Assembly (NCBI GenBank): GCA_034509425.1
Contig: JAVTVJ010011175.1
Location: 1-64,000 of the forward strand
From: Eopsaltria australis
Lineage: Eukaryota > Chordata > Aves > Passeriformes > Petroicidae
DNA length: 64,000 bases
Direction: 5' to 3'
A program made the translations under genes and the position numbers. The notes under the pieces are model-generated. The model saw only the letters and a program-made list of their open reading frames with translations, ran no database searches and was not told the DNA's origin. Positions 11,012-20,765 of this stretch are shown here, piece after piece; positions within the stretch are counted from its first letter, which is position 1; the number at the start of each line of letters is the position of its first letter.

Positions 11012-11642
11012 TGTGGTGGTGCTTGACGTCCCGAAGGGCTTGGTCCCCCCCGAGGAGCTGTGGAATAAAGGTGCCCAAGTTTAAAGTCTCCCCTGGGGAG
11101 GAGACACAGGTGGTTTTGCCCCGCAAGGGGGCTGAGTTTCTCAGGGGTGGTTCCCTTTTCCTCCATTAGTTTAAGCACCTGCCACTCTCCTGCCAGTCAT
11201 TCTTGTGTTCTAGAAAGTTCTGTTCCATTCAGTAGTTGATTGTACCCCTTGGTTGTCTGTTACCCCCTCTCCTCCCCTCTCTGTCCCCCGTTGGTCCTAG
11301 TCCTAGTCCTCCCTTCTAGTGTTTGATGATTGGATAATGCCCTCAGAATAAAAGTCTGTGCGCTGAGCTGTTCAGGGTCTTCTGATCCTAGACGCCCAGA
11401 GCGCAGTTGGACCCTACGCCTCTGTGTCTCTATTACTCTAGCCAGAAGATCCCTCCCTATTCCTCCGGCCTCTATAGAGATAGCTTGCTCTCTAAGAGCT
11501 ACCTGCGGCTGGGAACGCACAGATTCCCGCGGCAGCGAACCGGCACTCCGGCGGTCAGGGACGCTAGCTGCAGACGCCGACGGGTCTCTAGCCAAAGACC
11601 CTGGGGCTAGCTGTCCACGCCCAAATACCGGCGACCGCGGCA
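11012..11642 (+). repeat. ERV-2 5' LTR
   Basis: 631 bp, from TGTGGTGGTGC to GCGGCA, with AATAAA at 11347-11352. The 3' LTR is 645 bp because it carries a 14-bp CT-rich insertion. Confidence 0.92.
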
Positions 11643-11645
11643 GTT

Positions 11646-11664
11646 TGGCACCCCGAACAGGGAC
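11646..11664 (+). promoter_or_regulatory. ERV-2 primer-binding site, tRNA-Lys3-like
   Basis: TGGCACCCCGAACAGGGAC follows the LTR by three bases. It is closest to the tRNA-Lys3 site, with a substitution and an extra C. The primer assignment is therefore tentative. Confidence 0.7.
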
Positions 11665-12104
11665 TTCTAGCTTTCAGCTGGTAGTCTTTGGTGAGCGTCC
11701 CTGACCATCCTCGGTCAGGAGTGCCATCGGGAAGCCGACGCCCAGGCAAAGGCTCTTCTGTTTTAAGAAGCTCCTTTGTCTGGGGTTCCGAGTTACCCCT
11801 CCGTAGCGGCGTAAGGCCGGATTTTCCCCACCGAAAACGAGAGATGATCCTAAGGGGGCTCGGTGGCCAGAGACCCCCCTAAAGGAGTTTTTTTCGTTGG
11901 TGCCAGCGAGGAGCGGCGGCGTAGGTCCGGGACCAAGGATCGGTATGGTCCATTCAGGCTGCCAGGCACCGTGCCGGGGATCACAAGGGTCCATGCAGCG
12001 AGTTGTTAAGGCACAGGGCTCCGTGACACCATTCTTTTGCTTGCGCTTTTTAATTTGCTGCAGTTTTCCTTTGGGTGGAGATTTTAGCTTGTGGGTTTTC
12101 AGAA
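11665..12104 (+). other. ERV-2 leader
   Basis: Untranslated region between the primer site and the matrix ATG. Short frames on both strands show no protein motif. Confidence 0.6.
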
Positions 12105-12368
12105 ATGGGTGCGCGCTTCACACACCCACAAAGGGAGGTATACGTCCAAGTTAAAGCTACCCTTTTTAATGGGAAACAGGAATTTGATAGGAGAATTTTA
12201 AGGGGATTTGTTAGGTGGCTTTTTGTTGAATTTGAGGTTTCGGTTTCTGTAAGTTCAGTTCAGTTGCTTTCTTTCTGGAATCGAGTTGGGGATGTTTTAT
12301 CTGACAAGATCAGAAACGGGGAGAATCAGGTTTTGAAGTTTTTTTCCTTTGTTGATTTTAATATGTGA
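12105..12368 (+). pseudogene. gag: ERV-2 gag, matrix part
   Basis: Starts ATG-GGT-GCG (Met-Gly, a myristoylation context) and encodes about 87 matrix-like residues with FWNRVGD, similar in position to FWDRVGF of ERV-1. The frame then hits TGA (12366-12368). Gag continues in another frame, so a frameshift around 12340 separates matrix from the rest. Confidence 0.75.
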
Positions 12369-14085
12369 TTGTTTAAGGGAAAAAGAGGGAGAAAAGGTTG
12401 GGTCCGCAGTTGCTCCTACCCCCGCTGTCCCTGAACCCTGTCCTCCCTACCCCTCTTCCCCAAAGCGGCGAGAATCATGGCGTGTATCCCTCCTAGAAGA
12501 GCAGGGCAGTTTCCCCGAAGTGCAGAGGTGATCCTGCCACTGCCCTGACCCCCCGCGGTCCCCGCTGCGCCCCAGCCGTCAAGAGCTTGATCAACCCTCG
12601 GCAAACCTGTCCCTATCCCTCGTACCCAGGTGCCAGTACCTGGTTGCGCCCGTTGCGCCATCCCCCCCATTAAAACGAAAAGGCAGCAGCCACCAAGATG
12701 GCACCGACCGCATGGCGAGGGGCCCCGCCAAAAACGATCGCAGCGGGAAAACCCCTGTCAATCTTGATGTAGAGTCCTCCTCCGGCTCCTCCCGTAGCAC
12801 CTCCACTGAAACCACCCCCCGTCCTGTCCTCCGCCCCTTGGGGCGGCTCCGGGTGATGGGGGCGTCGAAGGGTGTTACCGTGTCGGGCTCCTCCCCTGTC
12901 ATCAGGACCCCTCCCCGAGCTCGTGCGGTGTCCGCCCCTCACACCGCCCCCACTGAGGTCTCCGCCCCTCACGCCGCCCCCACTGAGGTCTCCGCCCCCA
13001 GACATCCGGTTTCCCACACCTCCCCTTCCAGTTCCCCACACCTAGAACCTGGAAGTGAGAAGGCAAATGCCTACCGGGACAGTAAACAGCTGGAAGCCGA
13101 GGCCCAAGCCTCAGTGGGGGAGAAAGGACTGATTGCAGCACCGGTGCAATATGGGGGAAGGGGTGGGCAGAACCCCAAATGGGAGCCCTTCCCACTGAAT
13201 AGCATAAGAGACCTATGTAAAGCCATTGGAGATTATGGGCTGGAGTCACCGGTGACTAAAGGGATTCTAAAAGCTACCTTTAGGTCAAACCTAATGGTGC
13301 CTGAGGACATTAAATTGATTATGGATAGCATTTTACTAGACACTCAGTATTGGATTTGGGACAGAGCATGGCGCAGGCTTTTGGGAGAGCTGTTAGAAGA
13401 GTACAAAGGGAAAGAAAACCTCACAAATATCACCATGGACAGTCTCTGTGGCGAGGGTGACTTTATTAAAGGGACCAAACAGGCAGAAAAAATCCCTAAG
13501 GGTGTTTTAAAGGACATTCAGCAAGCAGCACTGAGGGCTCTGCTGACTTTACCATCCGCAGCAGTGCCCTCTGAAGGTTATGCAGCAATCCAGCAAGGGC
13601 CCACTGAAGGGTTTTCGGACTTTATTGAGAGAATAAAGGCTGCCCTTGCTAAACAAGAGGAGGACCCAGAGAACCAAAGAAAGATCCTGAGGTCCCTGGC
13701 ATTGGCAAATGCCAATGCTGACTGTAAGGTTGTCCTGAAGACCCTTCCCCGAGTACCCAAACCTACCACTGAAATGATGGTAGAGGCTTGTGCAGAAGTA
13801 GTACCATCTCCACCCCCGCCGCCAGCTCGCCCTACCCATGCACCTAAAAGAGGACTTGTGTATGCCCATGCCACCAATGTAGGAAGTGCGGGACCGCCAA
13901 AGTACTTTAACTGTGGGAGCCCACACCATTTAGCACGCAGTTGTCCGAAACCTCAGAGGCCTAACCTTCCACCTTTTAAGTCTCCCACAGGTCCTGGAGT
14001 GGCACGCTGCCCGTGTGCTCACCAACCACCACCGGGAAATGGGCAGTGGAGCGTGGATCAGCACCGCACCATGACATCAAATTAA
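12349..14085 (+). pseudogene. gag: ERV-2 gag, proline-rich, capsid and nucleocapsid part
   Basis: This frame carries one TGA at 12529-12531 and is then open for 518 codons. Domains: a Pro/Ser-rich linker with a repeated SAPHAAPTEV segment; capsid from about 13177 (WEPFPLNSIRDLC, YWIWDRAWRR); the major homology region QGPTEGFSDFIERIKAAL near 13597; then a nucleocapsid remnant. The zinc knuckle reads YFNCGSPHHLARSC: the first Cys is Tyr and a second knuckle is not intact, so RNA binding would be impaired. The overlap with pro is in the -1 frame. Confidence 0.85.
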
Positions 14086-14840
14086 AGGCTGCATCGACCA
14101 CCCAACCATCTGCCGCTCCAGAGGAACCTACTGTCCTGCCATCGACGGGTGAGGGGGACACTCCGAGGCTCTGGGGCAACAAATTAAACTTGGTAAGTGC
14201 GGCTCCCCAGCATGTAACATCAACATGGTTTTCCCACATCAAAGTTCTCCTGCAAGCGGACATTTTTAACCAGACAGACTTTCTCATAGTTGGGAATGCC
14301 ACGAGAGGACCTCCAGAAGTGTTTGTGCTCCCCGAAGTGATCTCTGTCTTACCGGGGGACACCTTCCAGATTCATGTCAGCTGCACAAACCCTCCGTGGT
14401 TTATTCCCAAGGGGCAATGGCTTGCTCACGCCATCCCCATTCCATCAGACTTCCCAAGACACCACCGCACACCAGTGGTGTGCTGGACACAGATAATGGG
14501 CATGGACCGGCCACGTCTCAGCTGCCGCCTGACCAATGGTGGGTCGACAGTGCTGAGGAGTGGGATGCTCGATACCGGCTCAGATGTTACCATCATTGCC
14601 GAGTCCAAGTGGCCACCCCAGTGGGGCCTTCGCCCCGCTGATGGGAAGATTACGGGAGTTGGGGAGTCCACGTCCTCACAGAGGAGTGCCAACCAGATTG
14701 TCATCGAGGGACCCAATGGGCACACAGCCACCATCTGCCCGTTCGTGGTACCCTCCAGCTGTACTCTGTGGGGACGAGACCTCCTCTCTCAGTGGGGGAC
14801 TCGCCTAGAAATCCCTGCCCCTCCGGCGCAGGGTTTCTAA
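14013..14840 (+). CDS. pro: ERV-2 pro: dUTPase-like segment and protease
   Basis: Aspartic protease that processes Gag and Pol, preceded by a dUTPase-like region as in betaretroviruses. The first half keeps the dUTPase outline (VFVLPEVISVLPGDTF, FIPKGQWLAHAIPIP), but the catalytic motifs are eroded. The protease has the active site LDTGSDVTII near 14567 and the C-terminal WGRDLL signature near 14770. The frame is open, entered by a -1 shift from gag, and ends at TAA 14838. Protease activity is possible on sequence grounds; dUTPase activity is unlikely. Confidence 0.82.
   Translation: MCSPTTTGKWAVERGSAPHHDIKLKAASTTQPSAAPEEPTVLPSTGEGDTPRLWGNKLNLVSAAPQHVTSTWFSHIKVLLQADIFNQTDFLIVGNATRGPPEVFVLPEVISVLPGDTFQIHVSCTNPPWFIPKGQWLAHAIPIPSDFPRHHRTPVVCWTQIMGMDRPRLSCRLTNGGSTVLRSGMLDTGSDVTIIAESKWPPQWGLRPADGKITGVGESTSSQRSANQIVIEGPNGHTATICPFVVPSSCTLWGRDLLSQWGTRLEIPAPPAQGF
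14034..14040 (+). promoter_or_regulatory. ERV-2 gag-pro slippery heptamer
   Basis: G-GGA-AAT in the gag phase, shortly before the gag stop, with pro in the -1 frame. It fits the XXXYYYZ rule for ribosomal frameshifting. Confidence 0.7.
14831..14837 (+). promoter_or_regulatory. ERV-2 pro-pol slippery heptamer
   Basis: G-GGT-TTC in the pro phase, followed at once by the pro stop TAA. Pol is open in the -1 frame. A textbook position for a second frameshift. Confidence 0.72.
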
Positions 14841-17563
14841 TTGGGGCCACTGAGGAGCGCACCACCCACACAGTGCCACGTCTGGCGTGGACAACTGACA
14901 AACCTGTGCGAGTGGAGCAGTGGCCCCTTACTAAAGAAAAGCTTAGCACTCTGGAGTCCCTCGTGGAAGAGCAGCTTTCCAAGGGGCATGTCGTACCATC
15001 AAACAGCCCTTGGAACTCCCCGATCTTTGTCATCCGCAAGCCTGGCAAGGATCGGTGGAGGCTCCTCCATGACCTGAGAGAGATAACCAAAGTGGTTGTC
15101 GACATGGGTCCCCTCCAACCGGGCTTACCATCACCCGCAATGCTCCCGCGTCAGTTGCCACTCGCTGTCATCGATATAAAGGACTGTTTCTTCAGCATCC
15201 CACTCCATCCTGACGATGCACCCAGGTTTGCGTTTTCAGTGCCGTCGACCAATAGGGAATCCCCCAGTGACGCTACCACTGGACCGTCCTTCCCCAGGGA
15301 ATGAAGAACTCTGCAGTCATCTGCCAGTGGTACATTGCTCAGATTTTGTCACCTATCTGAAGGGCCTTCCCTAAAGCTGTAGTATACCACTACATGGACG
15401 ACGTGTTGGTCTGTGCCCCATCTGAAGACTATTTGCAAAAAAAGTTGGACAAGACTGTTAGTGCCATCCAAAGTGCCGGGATGGAAATCCATCCTGACAA
15501 AGTGCAGCGGACCTGCCCATGGACCTACCTTGGCATCCGGGTGAGCGAGAGGACCGTCGCACCCCAGCAGCTCACCATCAAGGACGAGCCCAGGACCCTC
15601 CGTGATCTCCATCAGCTGTGTGGATCCATCAACTGGGTTCGTCCACTGCTGGGGCTGATGACGGCAGACCTCACCCCCTTATTCCATCTCCTCAAGGGCG
15701 GCGAGGGCCTCGACTCACTGAGGGAACTGACCGTGGATGCCAGGGAGGCCGTGAGTAAGGTCCAACGGGCACTTTCATCCCGGCACGCCCACCGGGTGGC
15801 ACCAGAACTGACATTCCTTTTTACCATCCTTGGCCAGACACCAAATTATCATGGTCTTATATTCCAGTTGGATGAGAGGTCGAAGGAGCCCCTCTTGATA
15901 ATAGAGTGGGTGTTCCTCCCTCATCAACCGTCCAAGAGCATTACAACGCCACAAGAGCTGGTGGCAAAGTTGATAACCCGAGCAGGAGTCAGGCTCCGCA
16001 CCCTTGCGGGGTGTGATTTTGCATGCATCCACGTACCTTGGCGAGGAGAGGATTTGGAGAATTTGCTCCAAACCAACGAGCACCTCCAGTTCGCTCTTGA
16101 CAGTTACCCAGGCCAAATTAGTGGTAAGAAATTGAAACATCAGCTGTTTAACATTAACTTTCATTTGGCCCCAAAGCTTCTACAAAGCAAAAGTCCATTG
16201 AATGGTCTGACCGTTTTTACAGATGGCTCAGGGTCCTCTCACAAGTCAGTTCTGACTTGGAAGGACCCTAAGACCCAGCAGTGGGAGTCTGAGGTCCATG
16301 TGGTGGAGGGATCCCCACAAATTGCAGAACTTGCAGCCGTGGTCACAGTGTTCGAGAGGTTCCAGGAACCTCTGAATTTGGTAACAGATTCGGCGTATGT
16401 GGCTGGAGTAACTGCCAGAGCAGAACACTCTTTGCTAAAGGAAGTGTCTAATGAAAAACTATTTGGGTTGCTCTCAAGATTAGTATTCCTTCTCTCCCAC
16501 CGAGAGCATCCCTTCCACGTAATGCATGTGAGATCACACCAAGATCTCCCAGGATACATCTCAGAAGGGAACCGCAGGGCGGACGCCTTGGCCATGGCTG
16601 AGCGAATGGCAAATACACCAGACGTCTTTGCGCAAGCCAAGCTCAGCCACCAGTTTTACCATCAAAACGCCCCTGCGCTCCGGAGGATGTTCCACCTGCC
16701 GCTGGAGCAAGCAAGGGCCATAGTGGCGACATGTCCCAGCTGTCAGTCCCACCACATTCCATCACTACATCCAGGGGTAAACCCCCGGGGACTGAACAGC
16801 TGTGAGATTTGGCAAACAGACATTACGCATATACCAGAATTCGGCAGACTTAAGTACGTACACCTTTCTGTAGACACCTTTTCAGGTGCTATTTATGCCT
16901 CAGCCCATACGGGTGAAAAAGCGAAAGATGTCACAAAACATTTTCTGATGGCTTTCTCAGTTTTAGGCACACCCAAGCACGTCAAAACAGATAATGGACC
17001 TGCGTACACCTCAACCCGTCTCCGTGAGTTCCTCCAGTAGTGGGGAGTGGCCCACTCCACCGGCATACCGCACTCCCCCACTGGACAGGCGATTGTAGAA
17101 GGGGCACACCAAACCCTCAAGAGAGTCCTCCACCAGCAGCAGAGAGGTACAGAGATTAGATCGCCCATTGAGCGACTCTGTAAGGCGCTCTTCACAATCA
17201 ATTTTTTGAACTGTTCAAAAGAAGAGCCCGTCCCCCGTTTTCCGGCACTTTTCAAATTCGACCTTCACCAAACTAAAAGAAAACCCGCCGGTGCTGGTCA
17301 AAGACCCTGAAACCCACCAGACTGAGGGACCCCTTCCACTAATCGTCTGGGGCCGAAGGTACGCGTGTGTTTCAACATCAAAAGGTCCAAAATGGGTCCC
17401 TGCCAAGTTTGTAAAGCCATACAAGCCTTCTAATCATATCCCGACCAGTAATCTTACAGGTGTGACTGCCACAGCGGTGGAAGACCAGAATCAACCGCAG
17501 TCCACCTGGAAGAGGCGAAGGCGCAAACAGTTACCTCAAGAAGAAGAAGAACAAGACGAGTGA
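14841..17563 (+). pseudogene. pol: ERV-2 pol: reverse transcriptase, RNase H, integrase
   Basis: Reverse transcriptase begins after the pro stop (VEQWPLTKEKL, RWRLLHDLRE, IDIKDCFFSIPL). A frameshift near 15250 moves the frame. VLPQG and the catalytic YMDD (15391-15402) follow, with TGA at 15358 between them. RNase H keeps its acidic residues (FTDGSG, IAEL, VTDSAY, NRRADALA). Integrase has the HHCC finger (HQFYH...CPSCQ), QTD, TDNGPAY and QAIVE, but TAG at 17038 and a frameshift near 17285 break it before the C-terminal domain (VWGRRYACV, WVPAKFVKPY). A defective polyprotein with all domains recognisable. Confidence 0.9.
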
Positions 17564-17842
17564 AGAAGCTCCTCTTTAGAGAGCGGAAAAACATCAGACC
17601 ACCCCGAAGACTAAAAAAAGAACTGTACCCATATACAGAGACTTTACCCCTGTTTTTCCCTCATACTTCCCTCATGTGTTTTCCTTACCCCAGTCCCTCG
17701 ACTTACCTTAAGTGGAAGAAAAGGGAGGAGAGAGGTTTTGATGTGAGTTTTTTTTATATGAGTTTGTTTTCTTTTAGTCAATCTAGCCAAGAGGTCCCCA
17801 AGGATGAAGCTGTCAGCATGCCTCCTGTTACACCAACTATGA
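17560..17842 (+). pseudogene. ERV-2 env leader-side remnant
   Basis: A frame of about 97 codons from 17560 starts with a basic stretch and a hydrophobic run. It has no surface-protein motif. It sits where env should begin, so I read it as what is left upstream of a large env deletion. A separate gene is not supported. Confidence 0.35.
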
Positions 17843-18109
17843 CAGGAGAATAAGGACTGGCTGGACAATTTATTTCATGGATGGGGAATCTCCGGGTGGG
17901 TCAGCCAAGTTTTACAGACTTTATTAGGGACTTTTCTTATCATTTTCATCGTTTCAATTTTTTTAGGATGTTTTAAAACTTTTATGATTTCCTTTATGAA
18001 TAAGACCCTTTCTTTAAGTAAAAAAGAAGGGGGAGATGTGGTGGTGCTTGAAGTCCCGAAGGGCTCAGTCCCCCCTGAGAAGCTGTGGAATAAAGGTGCT
18101 CAAGTTTAA
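17843..18109 (+). pseudogene. env: ERV-2 env transmembrane tail reading into the LTR
   Basis: Directly after a TGA, a frame encodes DWLDNLFHGWGISGWVSQV, then a strongly hydrophobic stretch of about 23 residues and a short cytoplasmic tail that continues into the 3' LTR before stopping at 18107. It is the end of a retroviral transmembrane protein; the surface subunit and ectodomain are deleted. Confidence 0.75.
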
Positions 18110-18681
18110 AGTCTCCCCTGGGGAGGAGACACAGGTGGTTTTGCCCCGCAAGGGGGCTGAGTTTCTCAGGGGTGGTTCCCTTTTCCTCCATTAGTTTAAG
18201 CACCTGCCACTCTCCTGCCAGTCATTCTTGTGTTCTAGAAAGTTCTGTTCCATTCAGTAGTTGATTGTACCCCTTGGTTGTCTGTTACCCCCTCTCCTCC
18301 CCTCTCTATCCCCCGTTGGTCCTGGTCCCCTGGTCCCTCCCTAGTTCCTCCCTTCTAGTGTTTGATGATTGGATAATGCCCTCAGAATAAAAGTCTGTGC
18401 GCTGAGCTGTTCAGGGTCTTCTGATCCTAGACGCCCAGAGCGCAGTTGGACCCTACGCCTCTGTGTCTCTATTACTCTAGCCAGAAGATCCCTCCCTATT
18501 CCTCCGGCCTCTATAGAGATAGCTTGCTCTCTAAGAGCTACCTGCGGCTGGGAACGCACAGATTCCCGCGGCAGCGAACCGGCACTCCGGCGGTCAGGGA
18601 CGCTAGCTGCAGACGCCGACGGGTCACTAGCCGAAGACCCTGGGGCTAGCTGTCCACGCCCGAATACCGGCGACCGCAGCA
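18037..18681 (+). repeat. ERV-2 3' LTR
   Basis: 645 bp, TGTGGTGG to GCAGCA, preceded by a polypurine tract and followed by the duplication ACTGGC. Confidence 0.92.
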
Positions 18682-18860
18682 ACTGGCTGCAATTAGAACC
18701 TCACATCCCCCCTTTGGACTATTTCTTCATATATTACAGGGAATTTATTAGCTCAGTCCCCAACCATGGTTCTCCAAAAGAATTTTCAGCTTCACTCTTG
18801 AAGCACTTCTCATACACCTTCCTCTAGGCATCGGTTCAGATTTCCTCACTGACTTTAAAG
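18682..18860 (-). mobile_element. LTRX minus copy: LTR start, polypurine tract and 3' internal end
   Basis: 18682-18705 completes the LTR split by ERV-2. 18706-18715 is the complement of its polypurine tract. From there to about 18860 the sequence matches the stretch before the plus LTRX LTR (about 8300-8468), for example around CCATGGTT. Beyond about 18860 the match ends abruptly and ERV-4 gag-like sequence begins. Confidence 0.75.
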
Positions 18861-18942
18861 GGGCTTGTAGAACTGGTTCTTCTCTTTTTTCTTTATTTGA
18901 TCCGGTGCATTTCGCTACTGCGCTGCATTCTCATATGGCCCT

Positions 18943-19790
18943 TCAGGCTATCCTTCCCTTCTTTCGCCTGCTCAGGGCAGCTAAGATTTCATCTTCCTCT
19001 TCGGAAGAGCTATCAGAGGGAGAGCTATCCGATTGTGAATCGATTGTGTTAGATTTACCTGGATCAGTTCTAATCTTAGGAATCGTGGCGGAAGATTTGC
19101 TGCGGTGCAGAGAGCTTATGGCCGGTTTGCTTGCTTTGATGACGTCATCCCCTGAGCCAGCTCCTCGGTACGCGACGTTGCTATGGAAGCTCACAGATGT
19201 GAGAGCGGGAGGGGCTCGGCTCTCCCTGTAGGAGGTCCCCTCTCCGCCCTCTCGGTAGAAAGCTCTGCCCCCCGGTCCTACCTCTAGGGGTGGTGCCGTT
19301 GGCTGCACCCGCTGGCATTCCCCTCCCCCTGGCCCCTCCCACCGAGACGCACGTGGGGTTGAGAAGAAGGGGGAGGCCTCCCAAGAGCAGGGGCAAAGTG
19401 CAGGCGGGGCCAGCTCCCAAGCGGGAGCTGGCAAAGGCACCTGCATCTTCTTTGATCGGCAAAGCCAGCATTCCTCCTTCTTCACTGACAGGGATTCTGT
19501 CAAAGCTGCAACTTCCCTCTCCCCCTCCTCTGCCCCTGTTTGTAATGGTGGCTGTAGAGGGGGCGGGGCCAGGGTGGCCGCAGTGTGCGCGTGCGCAAAA
19601 GACACGGGCACCGGCAGGGCCAACACGGCGGGGGGGTAGGGGTGGCTGCCTCCGCTGCTTGCACAGCCGGGACGGCCTGGGCCTGGGCTCCCCCCCCGAC
19701 TGGGGCTGGAGCAGCCCCTGGGCCAGCCGGGGCAGGGCCCTCACCCGGGGCCGGGCCCTCACCCGGGGCCGGCGCTGGGCTTGCTCTTAG
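18943..19790 (-). pseudogene. gag: ERV-4 gag, Pro/Ala-rich and acidic region
   Basis: This continues downstream of the matrix after a TAA at 19818. In the matrix frame a Pro/Ala/Gly-rich stretch with a duplicated PAPGEG unit is readable. A shifted frame then ends in a Ser/Asp/Glu-rich run (SDSSPSDSSSEEEDE) and a basic RRKK. That acidic-basic pattern occurs before capsid in several Gag proteins. No capsid follows. Confidence 0.5.
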
Positions 19791-19817
19791 TGCAGATGCT
19801 ATTAGATCTGACTCTGC

Positions 19818-20228
19818 TTAGTCTCTGTTATCACATACCGGATTTAATATGGGTGGTTTCCCTTCGCTCTTTTTCTCTTTTTTCCTTAAGAACAGCACAT
19901 ACTGTGATTTAGGTTTCTGTAGCTGTTCATCTTGTGCTATAACTAAAAAGAATCTCAAATACTCAGTTTCCTGGTAGTAGTGTCGTTCACACAGGTGAGA
20001 TGTTAAATCCAGTATCAGTTCTTCATCCAAGCTACCAAGTTTAGGCCACTTTTGATTGTTTTTTAAATTAAAAGTTGGCCAAATGGTTTTAGACAACAGT
20101 ATAATCTCCTGTTTTGTAAGATGTTTACAGGTACTCGTCAATTCTTGCCAGTTTTCTAAGACTAGACCCAGTGGTGAATCCTTAGGTATTTGAGTATTAT
20201 CTGAACAAGAAAACTTACAACCCATCAT
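19818..20228 (-). pseudogene. gag: ERV-4 gag, matrix domain
   Basis: 136 codons. A second in-frame ATG gives Met-Gly-Cys, a plausible myristoylation and palmitoylation context. The motifs SPLGLVLENWQEL and IWPTFNL are the kind seen at the start of gammaretrovirus-type matrix. The frame ends at TAA (19818-19820). No promoter or LTR lies immediately upstream because ERV-3 is inserted at 20283. Confidence 0.6.
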
Positions 20229-20282
20229 GTGTAGTTATAAACGATACACTAACTAGCTAACAGAGTGAACAGGGAGGAGGGA

Positions 20283-20636
20283 TGTGGTAGATAGGGACAG
20301 GCGGACGGAAGATCTCGCGATGTGACGGAAAGCAGAGGGCAGCATGGAATCCTTCTCCCTTCATTCCTGCATGATAAGAGATCACCCGATGAATGCAACT
20401 CCTCCTAACCCAGTAGTTTTCCACTCCTTACTAACCCTAGCTATCCCACCGTCCCCTTTCTGACGTAGTGAAGCCCCCTAGACTATTTAACCTCATGAGA
20501 TAAGATAATAAAGGCCATTTAACCATCCACCACATTAGTGTCTGTGAGTCCATGGCCCGAGTGGCTCGAGTGAGGCCGAGCTGCCGTGCTGTCGTTCTTA
20601 AACCAGGTCGCCTGCCTTCATAGCAAGAAGGCAACA
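20283..20636 (+). repeat. ERV-3 5' LTR
   Basis: 354 bp, TGTGGTAG to GGCAACA, with a TATTTAA promoter-like element at 20484-20490 and AATAAA at 20507-20512. Confidence 0.93.
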
Positions 20637-20639
20637 TAG

Positions 20640-20657
20640 TGGTGCCGAAACCCGGGA
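20640..20657 (+). promoter_or_regulatory. ERV-3 primer-binding site, tRNA-Phe
   Basis: TGGTGCCGAAACCCGGGA is an exact complement of the tRNA-Phe 3' end as I know it. It follows the LTR by three bases. Confidence 0.85.
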
Positions 20658-20765
20658 AGAAGAAGAGGAGCTCGGGCTACGGGATTCGCCTGGACAAGAG
20701 GCAGCGGCCGGGGCAGCGAAGCTGACTTCAGGCGGGGGAGACGTCCCCAAGGACCCGCGGTTACT

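Larger units (their letters stand above)
11012..18681 (+). mobile_element. ERV-2: betaretrovirus-like provirus inside LTRX
   Basis: A provirus of 7670 bp flanked by the 6-bp duplication ACTGGC (11006-11011 and 18682-18687), inserted near the 5' end of the minus-strand LTRX copy. Order: LTR, primer site, gag, pro (with degenerate dUTPase), pol, env remnant, polypurine tract (18020-18036), LTR. By eye the LTRs differ at roughly a dozen sites plus a 14-bp indel, so it is not the newest insertion. It is defective: frameshifts and stops in gag and pol, and most of env is missing. Confidence 0.92.

Noticed and set aside
11260..11704. Open frames inside the ERV-2 5' LTR (also at 18341-18827 in the 3' LTR)
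   Set aside because: They recur because the LTR is duplicated and have no protein motif.
18943..19790. A host gene encoded on either strand of the GC-rich stretch
   Set aside because: The minus frame continues from the ERV-4 matrix and matches a Gag linker; the plus frames are shadows.
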